Assembly: GCF_004217185.1 (NCBI RefSeq)
Contig: NZ_SHKL01000001.1
Span: 1-64,000 of the forward strand
Direction of reading: 5' to 3'
Source of the DNA: Pseudonocardia sediminis
GTDB lineage: Bacteria > Actinomycetota > Actinomycetes > Mycobacteriales > Pseudonocardiaceae
DNA: 64,000 nt
Part shown: in pieces, positions 1-10,130 of the stretch
Layout of the letters: the number at the start of each line of letters is the position of its first letter
Numbering within the stretch: the first letter of the stretch is position 1
Made by a program: the position numbers and the translations under genes
The notes under the pieces: model-generated
The model's input: the letters and a program-made list of their open reading frames with translations, nothing else
Told to the model about the DNA's origin: nothing
Databases searched by the model: none

Positions 1-2
1 CC

Positions 3-62
3 CGGGCCGACACCGCCGGGGCCGACACCGCCCGGGCCGAGCAGGAGTCCGGCACCCCCTGA
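3..62 (+). CDS. C-terminal end of an upstream gene (partial)
   Basis: The first bases read open in one forward frame as an Ala/Asp/Thr-rich tail with two copies of a GADTA-like unit, ending in TGA at 60-62. A 15-base direct repeat (gggccgacaccgccS) underlies the repeat. A hairpin that looks like a terminator follows at 99-135, which supports a gene ending here. Too little is present to assign a function. Confidence 0.4.
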   Translation, partial: RADTAGADTARAEQESGTP

Positions 63-98
63 TCCTCGGCGCCGCGCCCGCCCACCTCGATCAGCGAC

Positions 99-135
99 CG
101 GCACGCTCGTCGGAACCTTCCCGACGACCGTGCCG
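99..135. terminator. Inverted repeat, probable bidirectional terminator
   Basis: Arms CGGCACGCTCGTCGG (99-113) and CCGACGACCGTGCCG (121-135) pair at 14 of 15 positions around a 7-base loop. It lies between the end of the upstream partial gene and the stop of the converging DUF427 gene. There is no T-tract, as is usual in this GC-rich genome. Confidence 0.55.
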
Positions 136-157
136 CTCGTTCCGTGGCCGGGTGGGG

Positions 158-664
158 TCACCAGCCCTGTGAGCCGGGCCCGCCCTTGAACGGTCCGACG
201 ACCTCGTCGGTCACCCACCCGCCGTAGAAGCCACCGGGCTGCGGGCGCACCAACTCGTCGTCCAGGCGGATCTCGTCGAACGGCGCCACGTAGACCGCGA
301 CCAGGTCGGTCAGCTCCGGGTAGCGCGCGTCCGGCTCCGGGTACCACCAGCCGACCGAGCGCAGCGGCTCCGCACCGGGCACCGAGATGTCGACGTAGTG
401 CGCGATGCCCTTCCACTCGCAGAACGTCCGGCGCTCGACGGCGGCGAGCATGCCGTCGGAGAACGCCGTGCGCGGGAGGTAGTAGGTCGGCGGGTGGCTC
501 GTCTCCAGGACGCGCACCAGGTCGTCGGACTCCGCGACGACGGCGCCGGCGTGGCGCAGCACCGCGTGACGCTTCATCCGCTCGGCCCGGGGCGGGCGCG
601 GGTAGTCCCAGACCGACTCCTGGCCGGGGCCGGGTGTCTCGGGGGTCGGACGTCGATCGAACAT
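158..664 (-). CDS. DUF427 domain protein
   Basis: A 168-residue cytoplasmic protein of the DUF427 family, recognised from the run VWDYPRPP near the start, the FCEWKG motif with the following AHYVD in the middle, and the PFKGGPG tail. These are small beta-structured proteins of unknown biochemical role that are common in actinobacteria and sometimes occur as tandem copies. The ATG at 664 is used because upstream sequence in the same frame is only a low-complexity shadow of the genes on the other strand. It transcribes away from the yqgE gene and stands alone. Confidence 0.85.
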   Translation of the reverse strand: MFDRRPTPETPGPGQESVWDYPRPPRAERMKRHAVLRHAGAVVAESDDLVRVLETSHPPTYYLPRTAFSDGMLAAVERRTFCEWKGIAHYVDISVPGAEPLRSVGWWYPEPDARYPELTDLVAVYVAPFDEIRLDDELVRPQPGGFYGGWVTDEVVGPFKGGPGSQGW

Positions 665-726
665 GGGCGTGACCTCCGTTGACTGCGGTGCGACCGACGC
701 TACCCGCGCCCCGACGGGCCGGCCCC

Positions 727-1278
727 TCAGTTGCGCGCCGGGTCCAGCGGGAACGTGGCCAGCAGCGCGAGCGGGAGGCCCTGCCGTCGCAGCACGCGTT
801 CCCAGTGACCGTCGTGCGCCGGGCCGAGGACGTCGTCGGGCAGGCCCGGGACGACGAACCAGTCGCCGCGCGCGATCTCCCCGGCCAGCTGCCCCGCGTC
901 CCAGCCGGAGTAGCCGGCGAACACCCGCAGGCCGCGCAGCCGCGGCGCCAGCGGAGCCGGGTCGGAGTCGAGGTCGACGAGCTGGACCGGCTCGCGCACC
1001 GAGGTGAGCCCGCGGATGTCGCGGGTGGTCTGCCCGGTGCGCAACGCCGCCAGGCACAGTGCCGTCCCGTTCTCGACCGGGCCGCCGAGGAACAGCGAAC
1101 CCGGCTCGGACGCCAGTGGCCCCCACGCCGGCAGCACCTCGCGGACCTCGCCCGGGCCCGGCCGGTTCAGCACGACGCCGAGGCTGCCCTGCGGACGGTG
1201 CTCGATCATGTAGACGATCGTCCGTGCGAAGTTCGGATCGGTGAGGCTCGGCGCGGCCACGAGCAGGGAGCCCGGCAT
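727..1278 (-). CDS. YqgE/AlgH family protein
   Basis: UPF0301 (YqgE/AlgH, DUF179) protein of about 183 residues. Family signatures are GSLLVAAPSL near the start, the VVLNRP motif, LFLGGPV, and the FAGYSGWDAGQL segment. The molecular function of the family is not settled. The ATG at 1278 places the GSLL strand at the N-terminus as in homologues; an in-frame GTG at 1362 would add 28 Arg/Pro-rich residues of doubtful coding value and would almost touch the divergent MFS gene at 1365. Mycobacteria carry a homologue in the same extended neighbourhood, close to the CCA-adding enzyme and oriC. Confidence 0.8.
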   Translation of the reverse strand: MPGSLLVAAPSLTDPNFARTIVYMIEHRPQGSLGVVLNRPGPGEVREVLPAWGPLASEPGSLFLGGPVENGTALCLAALRTGQTTRDIRGLTSVREPVQLVDLDSDPAPLAPRLRGLRVFAGYSGWDAGQLAGEIARGDWFVVPGLPDDVLGPAHDGHWERVLRRQGLPLALLATFPLDPARN

Positions 1279-1364
1279 CACCGGAGGATGGGCGCCGGGA
1301 CCGGCGCGATGAGGCCGCACGAGCCCATCGTTGCACCCGCCCCGGCGACGTAGGCTCACCACCC

Positions 1365-2765
1365 GTGCGCAGTACCCCCACAGATCCGGACGTCGTGACG
1401 ACGTCCCAGGTCGGCGCCCGCGGCCGGCGGTGGTCGGGGTTCGCGCACCTGCTGCGGACGCCGGCGTTCGCCCGGCTCCTGGCCGTCCGGCTCTCCGCGC
1501 AGTGGGCCGACGGGCTGTTCCAGGCCGCGCTCGGCGGGGCCGTGCTGTTCAACCCCGAGCGCGAGGCGGATCCGCTGCTGATCGCGTCCGGGCTGGCCGT
1601 GATGCTGCTGCCGTACTCGCTGCTCGGACCGTTCGCCGGCGCCCTGCTGGACCGCTGGGACCGGCGCCGGGTGCTGGCCGGGGCGAGTGTGCTGCGGGCG
1701 CTGCTGGTCGCGTGCGTGGCGGGCGCCCTGGCCCTGGGCCTCGCCGGTCCCGCGCTGTTCGTGCTGGCCCTGGCCGTGACCGGGGTGAACCGGTTCGTGC
1801 TCTCCGGCCTGTCCGCGGCGCTGCCGCACGTCGTCGACGAGAGATCGCGGCTGGTCCCGGCGAACACGCTGTCGGTGACGGTCGGGGCGAGCATGTCCGC
1901 GCTCGGCGCGGCGAGCGCCATCGGCTTCCGGGCCGTGTTCGGCGCCGACGACGCCGGGTCGGCGCTGACCACACTGACGGCCGCCGGCGGGTCCCTGCTG
2001 GCCGCGGCGCTGGCGATCGGCTTCACCCGTGCGGCGCTGGGCCCGGATCCGGCGGATCCCGAGTTTGTGAGCGGACATCGTCGCTCTGACAGCGATATCC
2101 GCGCACGGGAGGCCGGGCTCTGGCGGACCATCGCGGGCGGCCTGGTGGCCGGGGCCCGGGCCACCACGACGACGCCGGCCGTCGCGGCACCGTTCCTCGG
2201 TCTCGTCGCGCACCGGCTGGCGTTCGGCATCAACACGCTGCTGATGCTCATGCTGTTCCGCTACACGTTCACCGCGGAGCAGACCTCCGGCGCGGGCGGG
2301 CTCCTCGGCGTCGGTCAGATCGTCCTGCTCACCGCGGCCGGGCTCGGGGCGGCGGCGCTGCTGACGCCCTGGCTCGTCCGGCGTGTGGGCGCGGTCGTGG
2401 CGGTGCGCGTCGGTCTCGCCGGGGCCGCGACGTCGCAGCTGCTGGTGGCCGCGTTCCTGACGCTGCCGGTCGTGCTGGTGACCGCGTTCCTGCTCGGCGT
2501 CTGCGGCCAGGTCGTGAAGCTCTGCGCCGACGCGGGCGTGCAGGGCGGCGCCTCCGACGACGTCCGCGGACGCGTGTTCGCGCTCTTCGACGCCGTGTTC
2601 AACGTCTGCTACGTCCTGGCCATCACGTTCACCGCGCTCGTCGGCCCGGCCGACGGGCGGTCACCGGCCCTGCTGGCCGTGGCCGGCGGGATCTACCTGG
2701 CCGGCCTCGCCGCGCACGTCGTCTATCTGCGCGGCCGGCGGTCCCTCGATCGCGAGCCCGTCTGA
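1365..2765 (+). CDS. MFS transporter, probable exporter
   Basis: A 466-residue major facilitator with about twelve hydrophobic segments. The conserved motif between TM2 and TM3 appears as GPFAGALLDRWDRRRVL. A polar central loop around residues 230-250 (with RRSDSDIRAREAGLW) separates the two six-helix halves. It resembles the DHA-type exporters found next to the CCA-adding enzyme in mycobacteria; the substrate cannot be told from sequence. The start is a GTG. The gene converges on cca and is closed by a perfect hairpin directly after the stop codon. Confidence 0.85.
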   Translation: MRSTPTDPDVVTTSQVGARGRRWSGFAHLLRTPAFARLLAVRLSAQWADGLFQAALGGAVLFNPEREADPLLIASGLAVMLLPYSLLGPFAGALLDRWDRRRVLAGASVLRALLVACVAGALALGLAGPALFVLALAVTGVNRFVLSGLSAALPHVVDERSRLVPANTLSVTVGASMSALGAASAIGFRAVFGADDAGSALTTLTAAGGSLLAAALAIGFTRAALGPDPADPEFVSGHRRSDSDIRAREAGLWRTIAGGLVAGARATTTTPAVAAPFLGLVAHRLAFGINTLLMLMLFRYTFTAEQTSGAGGLLGVGQIVLLTAAGLGAAALLTPWLVRRVGAVVAVRVGLAGAATSQLLVAAFLTLPVVLVTAFLLGVCGQVVKLCADAGVQGGASDDVRGRVFALFDAVFNVCYVLAITFTALVGPADGRSPALLAVAGGIYLAGLAAHVVYLRGRRSLDREPV

Positions 2766-2796
2766 TTCATACGTCTGTGTCATACAGACGTATGAA
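2766..2796. terminator. Perfect 13-bp inverted repeat between converging genes
   Basis: TTCATACGTCTGT (2766-2778) and ACAGACGTATGAA (2784-2796) are exact reverse complements around a 5-base loop. The element starts at the base after the MFS stop codon and ends two bases before the cca stop codon, so it probably terminates both transcripts. It is unusually AT-rich for this genome. Confidence 0.75.
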
Positions 2797-2798
2797 CA

Positions 2799-4337
2799 TC
2801 AGCCGGGCAGGTTCTCCGCGGCCCAGGCCCGCAGCTCGGACTCGGCCCGTTCGGCGCCGAGCGGGCCCTGCTCCATCCGCAGCGCGAGCAGGTGCTTGTA
2901 GGCCTTGCCGACGGCCGGCCCCGGACCGACGCCGAGCAGCTCCATGATCCGGTTGCCGTCCAGGTCGGGGCGGATCGCGTCGAGCTCCTCCTGCTCGCGC
3001 AGCTCGGCGATCCGATCCTCGAGCGAGTCGTAGCTGCGCTGGAGCGCGTTGGCCCGGCGGCGGTTGCGGGTCGTGCAGTCCGAGCGGACGAGCCGGTGCA
3101 GCCGCTCCAGCAGCGGGCCTGCGTCGGTGACGTAGCGGCGCACCGCGGAGTCCGTCCACTCGCCCTTGCCGTAGCCGTGGAAGCGCAGGTGCAGGTAGAC
3201 GAGCTGGCACACGTCGTCGATGACGGCCTTGGGGTAGCGCAGCTCCTTGAGCCGCTTGCGCGTCATCTTGGCGCCGACCACCTCGTGGTGGTGGAAGCTG
3301 ACCCGCCCGTCCGGCTCCTTGCGCCGGGTCGCCGGCTTGCCGATGTCGTGCAGCAGCGCGGCCAGGCGCAGGACGAGGTCCGGCCCGTCGGTCTCCTTGC
3401 CGATCGCCTGCTCCATCACCACCAGCGAGTGCGTGTAGACGTCCTTGTGCTGCATGTGCTCGTCGGTCTCGAGCTGCATCGCCGGCACCTCGGGCACGAC
3501 GAGCTCGGCCAGCCCGGTGTCGACCATCAGCTCCAGCGCGCGCCGCGGGTACTCGCCGAGGATCAGCTTCGAGAACTCGGCCTGCACCCGCTCGGCGGTG
3601 ATCCGGCTCAGCTGGGGGGCCATCTCGCGCAGCGCGGACAGGACCCGGTCGGCCGGGGTGAACCCGAGCTGGGAGACGAACCGGGCCGCGCGCAGCATCC
3701 TCAGCGGGTCGTCGGAGAAGGACTGCTCGGGCGCGGCCGGGGTGTCCAGCACGCCCTGGGCCAGCGCGGCGAGGCCGCCGTGCGGGTCGACGAACCGGCG
3801 GTGCTCCGGTCCGTCGGTCAGGTCGACGGCCATCGCGTTGACCGAGAAGTCACGGCGCACCAGGTCGCCGGTGATGTCGTCGCCGAAGCGCACCTCGGGG
3901 TTGCGCGACGCGCCGTCGTAGCTGTCGGCGCGGAACGTGGTGATCTCGATCGGGTCGTCGCGGCGACGGGCCCCGACGGTGCCGAACGCGATCCCGGTGT
4001 CCCAGACCGCGTCGGCCCAGCCGTGCACGATCTCCAGGATCGCCTCGGGACGGGCGTCGGTGGTGAAGTCCAGGTCGCCGGAGGCACGGTGCAGCAGGGC
4101 GTCGCGGACGCTGCCGCCGACGAGGTAGAGCCGGTGCCCGCGCTCACGGAAGCGGGTGGCCAGCTCGTCGGCCACCTCGGGGACGTCCAGCAGCTCGACC
4201 ACGGCGTTCTCCTGGGCACGGTGCAGCTCGGCCGCCTCGTCGTGGGATCCGGGGCCTGCGTCCCGGTCGGAGGGGGCAGGACGCACCGAGGCCGTCCGGG
4301 TACCGGCGGAGGAAGGGATCACGAGCGGCGATGACAC
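2799..4337 (-). CDS. cca: CCA tRNA nucleotidyltransferase
   Basis: A 512-residue class II nucleotidyltransferase that adds or repairs the 3' CCA of tRNAs. The catalytic domain shows [13 protein letters not shown] followed by the metal-binding [10 protein letters not shown], then [10 protein letters not shown] and [12 protein letters not shown]. An HD-type domain follows, with [12 protein letters not shown] and [11 protein letters not shown]. It matches the actinobacterial PcnA/Cca type nearly end to end. Only one of the two tRNA genes in this window has an encoded CCA, so the enzyme would be needed. It starts with GTG at 4337 and is divergent from the NUDIX gene. Confidence 0.93.
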   Translation of the reverse strand: MSSPLVIPSSAGTRTASVRPAPSDRDAGPGSHDEAAELHRAQENAVVELLDVPEVADELATRFRERGHRLYLVGGSVRDALLHRASGDLDFTTDARPEAILEIVHGWADAVWDTGIAFGTVGARRRDDPIEITTFRADSYDGASRNPEVRFGDDITGDLVRRDFSVNAMAVDLTDGPEHRRFVDPHGGLAALAQGVLDTPAAPEQSFSDDPLRMLRAARFVSQLGFTPADRVLSALREMAPQLSRITAERVQAEFSKLILGEYPRRALELMVDTGLAELVVPEVPAMQLETDEHMQHKDVYTHSLVVMEQAIGKETDGPDLVLRLAALLHDIGKPATRRKEPDGRVSFHHHEVVGAKMTRKRLKELRYPKAVIDDVCQLVYLHLRFHGYGKGEWTDSAVRRYVTDAGPLLERLHRLVRSDCTTRNRRRANALQRSYDSLEDRIAELREQEELDAIRPDLDGNRIMELLGVGPGPAVGKAYKHLLALRMEQGPLGAERAESELRAWAAENLPG

Positions 4338-4492
4338 GACGGGCCAGTGTAGGCGCCGGGCCGCGGGGCCCGCGTCCGGATGGGTTCACCACGACCCGGC
4401 CCGCGCGCACACGGGTGATCGTCGGACGGAGATCGCCGCTCCGGCCGCGTCGCCGTCCCGTGCACCGACCCCGCTCTCGTTACCATCGCCAC

Positions 4493-4987
4493 ATGTCCAC
4501 GTCCCGCGGCCGCTCCGGGGGGCGCCGCGCGGGGAGGTCCGCGGACCGGCGCCGCCGTCTGCGCACGGTGGACGAGACCTCCGCCGGCGGCCTCGTCGTC
4601 GACCGCAGCCGCGGGACGGCCGCGATCATCGGTCGTCTCGACCGGCGCGGACGGCTGCTCTGGTCATTGCCGAAGGGGCACATCGAGGCCGGTGAGACCG
4701 CCGAGCAGGCCGCGGTGCGCGAGGTCGAGGAGGAGACCGGCATCATCGGCCGGGTGATGGCTCCCCTGGGCACCATCGACTTCTGGTTCGTCGCCGAGGA
4801 CCGACGGGTGCACAAGACCGTGCACCACTTCCTGATGCGCGCACTCGGCGGCGAGCTCAGCGACGCCGACGTCGAGGTCTCCGAGGTGGCCTGGGTCCCG
4901 CTCGACGAGCTGGAGAGCCGCCTGGCCTACGCGGACGAGCGGAGGCTGATCCGGCACGCCACGGAACTGTTGGAGAAGTCCGCGTGA
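4493..4987 (+). CDS. NUDIX hydrolase, MutT4-like
   Basis: A 164-residue NUDIX hydrolase. The Nudix box runs from [17 protein letters not shown] into EEETG, with all the Gly, Arg and Glu residues expected for Mg-dependent pyrophosphohydrolysis. Its position between cca and the DUF6049 gene matches mycobacterial mutT4 (Rv3908), but the true substrate is unknown. A basic N-terminal extension of about 25 residues precedes the domain. ATG at 4493 is chosen since the open frame upstream overlaps the divergent cca start. The stop overlaps the next start (GTGA at 4984), suggesting translational coupling. Confidence 0.88.
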   Translation: MSTSRGRSGGRRAGRSADRRRRLRTVDETSAGGLVVDRSRGTAAIIGRLDRRGRLLWSLPKGHIEAGETAEQAAVREVEEETGIIGRVMAPLGTIDFWFVAEDRRVHKTVHHFLMRALGGELSDADVEVSEVAWVPLDELESRLAYADERRLIRHATELLEKSA

Positions 4988-7482
4988 GGAGGGTCGCGGC
5001 CCTGGTCGCGATCGTCCTGGTGGGCCTGTTCGGCACCGCGGGACCCGCCCTCGCCGGGCAGCCGGCGCCCCGTGCCGCGTCTCCCGCGGTGCCCCGGACG
5101 GCGACCCCGGTGGTGACGCAGCCGTCCCAGCAGGCGCAGCCCGGGCCCGTCCGGCTGGACCTGGCCACCATGACCCCCCGCGTGGTGACGGGCGCCGGGC
5201 CCGGCGAGCTCGTCGTCACCGGCACCGTCACCAACACCGGGCCGACGCCGATCGAGTCGCTCGGCGTCCGGGTGCAGCGCGGCCCGGCGGTCCTCGGCGA
5301 GGCGACGCTGCGCGGCGCGCTCGACGGCGAGGGCGGGGCCGACGACGTCACCCCGGCCTTCGCCGACCTCGGCGCGCTGGCCCCGGGCGTGTCGACGCCG
5401 TTCCGCTACGCGGTCCCGCTGACCGGAGACCCGGCCCGGACGCTGGCCCTGCCCGGACCGGGCACCTACCCGCTGCTGGTGAACGTGAACGGGTCTACCG
5501 GCGGCGAGCGCTCCCGCCTCGCCACCGCCCGGATGCTGCTGCCGGTGTCCGGACTGCCCGGCGCACCGGCGGCCGACCCGCCGGCGGCGTCGCCGTTCTC
5601 GATGCTCTACCCGATCACCGACACGCCGCACCGGATCCCACCGGTCCCGGGGCAGGTCCCGGTGCTCACCGACGACGACCTGGCCGCGTCGTTCGGCCCC
5701 GGCGGACGGCTGCGCGGGCTCGTCGACGCGCTGGCCGCGCAGGCACCCACCGGCTCCCCGGTGCGGGCCGCGACGTGCCTGGCGATCGACCCCGAGCTGG
5801 TGGCGACGGCCGCCGCGATCCGCAACGGCTACGACGTGGCGACCGGTGCGGACGGCGCCACCGTCCCCGGCCGCGGCGCCGAGGCCGCCGGGCAGTGGCT
5901 CGACGACCTCTCCGCCACCGCCCGCGGCAGCTGCGTGCTGGCGCTGCCGAGCTCGGACGCCGACCTCGTCGCACTCGTCCGCGGCGGCGAGGCCGACCTG
6001 GCCCGCGCCGCCGTCGAGCAGGGCCGTGCGAACCTCGCCCGGGACCTGGGCACCGCCGTCCTCGACGGCGCGGTGTGGCCGGCCGGAGGCGTGCTCGACG
6101 AGCCCACCCTCGCGGCGCTGGACGGGCCGTCGTCGGTCCTCCTCTCGGCCGAGGGCCTCGGCGAGACCGACGCCGCCCGGACCGCGGGGGTGGTGCCGAT
6201 CGCCGGCGCCGCGGGCGGCACCCGCGCCGTGATCACCGATCCACTGCTGACCGAGGCCGCGACCGGCCCGGTCGGCCGCGACGGCACACGCGGGCAGAAC
6301 CCGGAGATCCCCGCCGGCGGCACCGGGGCGATGAGCAGCCAGGACCTCATCGGTGCGATGGCCTTCCGGTCCGAGGCCGGCCCGGGTCCCGGGCCCTTCG
6401 TGGTCGCTCCGCCGCACCGCTGGAACGCCGACGGCGCGGCCGGGGCGGCGCTGCTCTCCGCGGCCGCGTCGCTGATCGGGGAGGGACGACTCGCCCCGAC
6501 CGGGCTCGCCGCGGTGACGACCACCGGGCCGGTGACCGACGGGAGCACCGCCCGGCTCTACTACCCGGTCCAGGCCGGCGGCCAGGAGATCCCGGCGAGC
6601 GCGGTGACCGCGGTCGCCGAGCAGGACCGGTCGATCGCCGAGCTGCGCGCCGCGGCCGAGGGCCGGACCGGTGTCGGCGCCAGCCCGGCCGAGGTGTTCG
6701 ACCCGCTGCGCCTGGGCATGCTGCGCGCGGTCTCCACGGCCTGGCGCGGACGGCCCGACCTGGCCGACCGCGACGCCGAGCTCGTCGCCTCCCGGATCGA
6801 GGGTCTCCGCTCGTCGATCCGGGTGCTCGAACCACCGAGCCCGTACTCCCTCGGGACCAGCGACGCCCCGCTCCTGCTGACCGTGGCCAACGGCCTGCCG
6901 GTGACGATGAACGTGCGGATCGTCCTGTCCAGCACGTCCGGGCTGCGCGTGGCGCCGATCCCGGTGCAGGCCGTCCCGCCGCTGGGCCGGGTCCAGGTCC
7001 GGGTCAGCGCGAAGGTCACCCGCGCCGGGCAGTTCAGCGTGGACGCCGGGCTGCGCACCCCCGACGGCGCGACGCTCGGCCCGGACACCCGCCTGCGCGT
7101 GCGGTCCACCGTCTACGGGACGGTCACGGTCTGGCTGACCGCGATCGCCGGCGCCGTCCTGGTCGTCCTCGTGGTGCGACGGGTGCTGCGCCGGATCCGG
7201 CCCGGTGGCGGACCTCCGGGCGACGCCCCCGGCGGGCGGGGCCGGCCACCGGACGGGCCGGGCCGGGCCGGGGGCGCCCCCCGCGGACCGGACCAGGGCC
7301 CCCCGACCGCGCCCCCGCCCCCGCCCGACGGCGCCGACCCGAGCGCCCGGACGACCCCGATCCGCCGGGGCCCGCCGGGCCCGGCACCGGCGCCGCGGCC
7401 TCCCGGCCCGCAGCCGCCCCGGCGTCCGATGGCGCCACCCACCGGCCGTCCGGGACCGGACAGCTCCCGGACACGCCCGTGA
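4984..7482 (+). CDS. DUF6049 family secreted/membrane protein
   Basis: An 832-residue protein equivalent in position to Rv3909. It has a signal peptide (residues 1-25, hydrophobic [18 protein letters not shown]), a large extracytoplasmic region beginning with a beta-sandwich-like segment ([21 protein letters not shown]), and one C-terminal transmembrane helix near residues 715-740 ([16 protein letters not shown]). A basic stop-transfer and a very Pro/Gly/Arg-rich cytoplasmic tail of about 85 residues follow. Function is unknown; in relatives it is clustered with the lipid II flippase MurJ, hinting at a cell-envelope role. It is co-transcribed with the NUDIX gene through a 4-base overlap. Confidence 0.85.
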   Translation: MRRVAALVAIVLVGLFGTAGPALAGQPAPRAASPAVPRTATPVVTQPSQQAQPGPVRLDLATMTPRVVTGAGPGELVVTGTVTNTGPTPIESLGVRVQRGPAVLGEATLRGALDGEGGADDVTPAFADLGALAPGVSTPFRYAVPLTGDPARTLALPGPGTYPLLVNVNGSTGGERSRLATARMLLPVSGLPGAPAADPPAASPFSMLYPITDTPHRIPPVPGQVPVLTDDDLAASFGPGGRLRGLVDALAAQAPTGSPVRAATCLAIDPELVATAAAIRNGYDVATGADGATVPGRGAEAAGQWLDDLSATARGSCVLALPSSDADLVALVRGGEADLARAAVEQGRANLARDLGTAVLDGAVWPAGGVLDEPTLAALDGPSSVLLSAEGLGETDAARTAGVVPIAGAAGGTRAVITDPLLTEAATGPVGRDGTRGQNPEIPAGGTGAMSSQDLIGAMAFRSEAGPGPGPFVVAPPHRWNADGAAGAALLSAAASLIGEGRLAPTGLAAVTTTGPVTDGSTARLYYPVQAGGQEIPASAVTAVAEQDRSIAELRAAAEGRTGVGASPAEVFDPLRLGMLRAVSTAWRGRPDLADRDAELVASRIEGLRSSIRVLEPPSPYSLGTSDAPLLLTVANGLPVTMNVRIVLSSTSGLRVAPIPVQAVPPLGRVQVRVSAKVTRAGQFSVDAGLRTPDGATLGPDTRLRVRSTVYGTVTVWLTAIAGAVLVVLVVRRVLRRIRPGGGPPGDAPGGRGRPPDGPGRAGGAPRGPDQGPPTAPPPPPDGADPSARTTPIRRGPPGPAPAPRPPGPQPPRRPMAPPTGRPGPDSSRTRP

Positions 7483-7689
7483 GACCGCTCACCGCAGCAG
7501 CACCGCCGCCCGTCCCCGGACGGCGCCTGCCCGGCGCATGTGCCGCTGACGTGGCGATCAGTCCTACGTGGTGGACGCCACGGAACCCGGCGGCGCGCCG
7601 GACGTCACTTCCGGCTCGTCCGGAACGGCTGGGGTGACGTAGTCTTGAACGGTTGGCGGGACCCCGGACGACGTGGGAGGGCGAGGCCG

Positions 7690-9498
7690 TTGAGCGGGCA
7701 GACGGAACAGCGCCCTGCCCCACTCACGCGGCTCGACCGGCCGAAGGAGTCGGATCCGTCCGCGGTCGTGCCCGACGCCACCGCCGACGAGCAGGTGGAG
7801 ACCGGTGACCAGGTCACCGACACCCCGGCCCGCACGGTCGACGCCGCAGACGTGCCCGAGGCCGGATCCGCGGAGACCGGACGGCCCCGGCCGACCCCCC
7901 GGGTCCCCGAGCAGGCCCGGCCGACCGAACGGATCCCGGCCGCCCGCGACGTCGTCGGCACCACGTCGGGCTCCACGCTGACCGACCGCTACCGGCTGCT
8001 GCAGCGGGTCGGCTCCGACCTAGGCGCGGGTGCGGAGTTCTGGCGCGCCGAGGACACCGTCCTGCGCCGCCCCGTCGCGATCACCGTGCTGCGCCGGCTC
8101 CCCGCCGACGACCGCTCGGCCGACCCCGAGGGCGCCGCCCGCGCCGGCGAGATGGTCGTGCGGGCCCTGCGTTCCGGGTGCTTCGAGCACGTCGGCAGCG
8201 CCCGCCTGCTCGACGTGCTCGCCCCCGGCAGCCACGGCCTGCCCGAGGACGTGCTCGGCGCGGCCGTCGCCGAGTGGGTGCCGGGCAGGAGCCTGTCCGA
8301 GGTCGTCGCGGAGGGCCCGGTGCGCGCGCTGCGCGCCGCCCGGATCCTGGAGCCGCTCGCCGCGGCCGCCATGGAGGCGCACCAGCAGGGCCTGGTCCTG
8401 GGGTGCGACCACCCGCAGCGCGTGCGGATCACCCCGGACGGACGGGCCCAGCTCGCGTTCCTGCTGCCCCGGCCCTCGGTCACCGCCGCGGACGACGTCC
8501 GCGGCCTGGGTGCGGTGCTCTACACGCTGCTGACCCGCCGCTGGCCGCTGTCGGTCGCCGACGCCGCGCGCGCCGAGCTCGTCTCGGCCGACCGCACGCC
8601 GTCCGGCGCCCTGCGGCCCGCGTCCGCCCTGCGGCCGGGGGTGCCGCTCGAGCTCGACACGCTGTGCACCGGCGCGCTGGGCCAGAGCGAGGGGCTCGGA
8701 CGCGTGCACACCGCCGCGGCCGTGCACCGGCTGCTCACCGAGGTCCTCGCCGACGACGACGAGGTCGCACTCTTCCCGCCGCTCAACGACGGCGCCCCCG
8801 CCGAGCCGGACGACGTCTGGCAGGACGAGGACCGCGTCGCCGACACGCGCCGCGACCCGGTGCGCCGGCGCAACCTGATGATCGGCCTGTCCGTGCTGGC
8901 CGTGTGCGTGCTGATCGTGCTCGGTTACGTGGGCGTGCAGCTCGGCGCGCTGTTCGGCGCGGGTGGCGGTCCGGCGCCGATCGTGGTCGGCGCGCCCCCG
9001 GTCGCCGGTCAGGCGCCCGCCGGGGCGGGTCAGAACGCGGTTCCGGCCGCACAGACCGCGACGGTCGGCACCGTCTCCGTCGACGTGTTCGACCCGACCG
9101 GCGACGGCGACAACGCCGACGACGTCTCCAACGTCACCGACGGCGACGCCGCGACCAGCTGGAAGACCCAGCAGTACCGGCAGCCGTTCCCCTCGCTCAA
9201 GCCGGGCGTCGGCATCATGGCCTCGTTCGTCTCCGCGGAGCAGCTCTCGCAGCTGACGATCGACTCGCCCAGTGCGGGCACCGTCGTCGAGATCCGGTCC
9301 GCCCCGTCCGCGGACGCCACGCTCGCCGAGACGGTCCCGGTCACCAGCGTCACCCTCCAGCAGGGCGAGACCACGGTCCCGCTCGCGGACAGCCAGCCCA
9401 CCCAGCACCTGCTGCTGTGGATCACGACGCTGGGCACCCAGGACGGGCAGAACGTCAGCCAGATCGACGACGTCACGTTCTCCCGGGCCGTGCAGTAA
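7690..9498 (+). CDS. Membrane-anchored pseudokinase, MurJ-partner type
   Basis: About 602 residues. Residues 1-95 are disordered and acidic, then a protein-kinase fold starts at TLTDRYRLLQRVG. The usual catalytic Lys motif reads PVAITVLRRL, and no HRD or DFG is present, so it is a pseudokinase. A transmembrane helix follows (MIGLSVLAVCVLIVLGYV), then an extracellular Ala/Gly linker and a discoidin-like domain with the motif DGDAATSWKT. In mycobacteria this module is fused to the C-terminus of the MurJ flippase (Rv3910), where the phosphorylated form binds FhaA. Here the MurJ part is missing. TTG at 7690 is preferred because GGGAGGG lies ten bases upstream; an ATG at 7540 would add 50 Arg-rich residues. 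Confidence 0.8.
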   Translation: MSGQTEQRPAPLTRLDRPKESDPSAVVPDATADEQVETGDQVTDTPARTVDAADVPEAGSAETGRPRPTPRVPEQARPTERIPAARDVVGTTSGSTLTDRYRLLQRVGSDLGAGAEFWRAEDTVLRRPVAITVLRRLPADDRSADPEGAARAGEMVVRALRSGCFEHVGSARLLDVLAPGSHGLPEDVLGAAVAEWVPGRSLSEVVAEGPVRALRAARILEPLAAAAMEAHQQGLVLGCDHPQRVRITPDGRAQLAFLLPRPSVTAADDVRGLGAVLYTLLTRRWPLSVADAARAELVSADRTPSGALRPASALRPGVPLELDTLCTGALGQSEGLGRVHTAAAVHRLLTEVLADDDEVALFPPLNDGAPAEPDDVWQDEDRVADTRRDPVRRRNLMIGLSVLAVCVLIVLGYVGVQLGALFGAGGGPAPIVVGAPPVAGQAPAGAGQNAVPAAQTATVGTVSVDVFDPTGDGDNADDVSNVTDGDAATSWKTQQYRQPFPSLKPGVGIMASFVSAEQLSQLTIDSPSAGTVVEIRSAPSADATLAETVPVTSVTLQQGETTVPLADSQPTQHLLLWITTLGTQDGQNVSQIDDVTFSRAVQ

Positions 9499-9581
9499 CC
9501 CGGTTCCGCCCGCGTTCACTCCCGTGACCGTCCGGTCGCGTTCGCCCACGGGCGGTCCGCCCCGCTGCCTACCGTGCGCGC

Positions 9582-10130
9582 GTGACCACCTCGATCGGCT
9601 CCGACCGGGAGCTGCTCGCCGACCACTTGGCCGGGGTCACCGGCGCGTTCGACGAGCTGTTCCGGCGGTACCGGGACCGTCTCTGGGCCGTCGCGTTCCG
9701 CATCCTGGGTGACCGCGCGGACGCCGAGGACGCGGTCCAGGAGGCTTTCCTCGCCGCGCTGCGGACGCGGAGCTACCGCGGTGACGCCGAGGTCGGGACG
9801 TGGCTCCACCGCATTCTCGTCAACAAGTGCATGAATCGGGTGCACCGGGCCCGCCGCCACCCGGTCGCCGGCGACGAGCCCCTCGACGGGCCGGGACGGG
9901 GACCGGACCTGTCGACGGCCGTGACCAGCCGGGTGGCCCTCGACGGCGCTCTCGCCCTGCTGGCGCCCGAGCAGCGCGCGGCCGTGGTGCTGGTGGACGC
10001 CCTGGGCTACCCGGTCGCCGAGGCCGCGGCGATCCTGGAGATCCCGTCCGGCACGGTGAAGAGCCGGTCCGCGCGCGGTCGCGCGCGGCTGGTCGAGCTG
10101 CTCACGGACGCCCGGGAGGGACGACGATGA
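9582..10130 (+). CDS. sigM: ECF RNA polymerase sigma factor SigM
   Basis: A 182-residue ECF sigma factor. Region 2 is FDELFRRYRDRLWAVAFRIL followed by DRADAEDAVQEAFLAALR. Region 4 begins LALLAPEQRAAVVLVDALGY and contains the HTH IPSGTVKSRSARGRARL. Its placement upstream of an anti-sigma gene and trxBA, after the pseudokinase, matches actinobacterial SigM, which responds to envelope or redox stress and controls secreted protein genes. The start is GTG. The stop codon overlaps the start of the downstream gene (ATGA at 10127). Confidence 0.9.
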   Translation: MTTSIGSDRELLADHLAGVTGAFDELFRRYRDRLWAVAFRILGDRADAEDAVQEAFLAALRTRSYRGDAEVGTWLHRILVNKCMNRVHRARRHPVAGDEPLDGPGRGPDLSTAVTSRVALDGALALLAPEQRAAVVLVDALGYPVAEAAAILEIPSGTVKSRSARGRARLVELLTDAREGRR

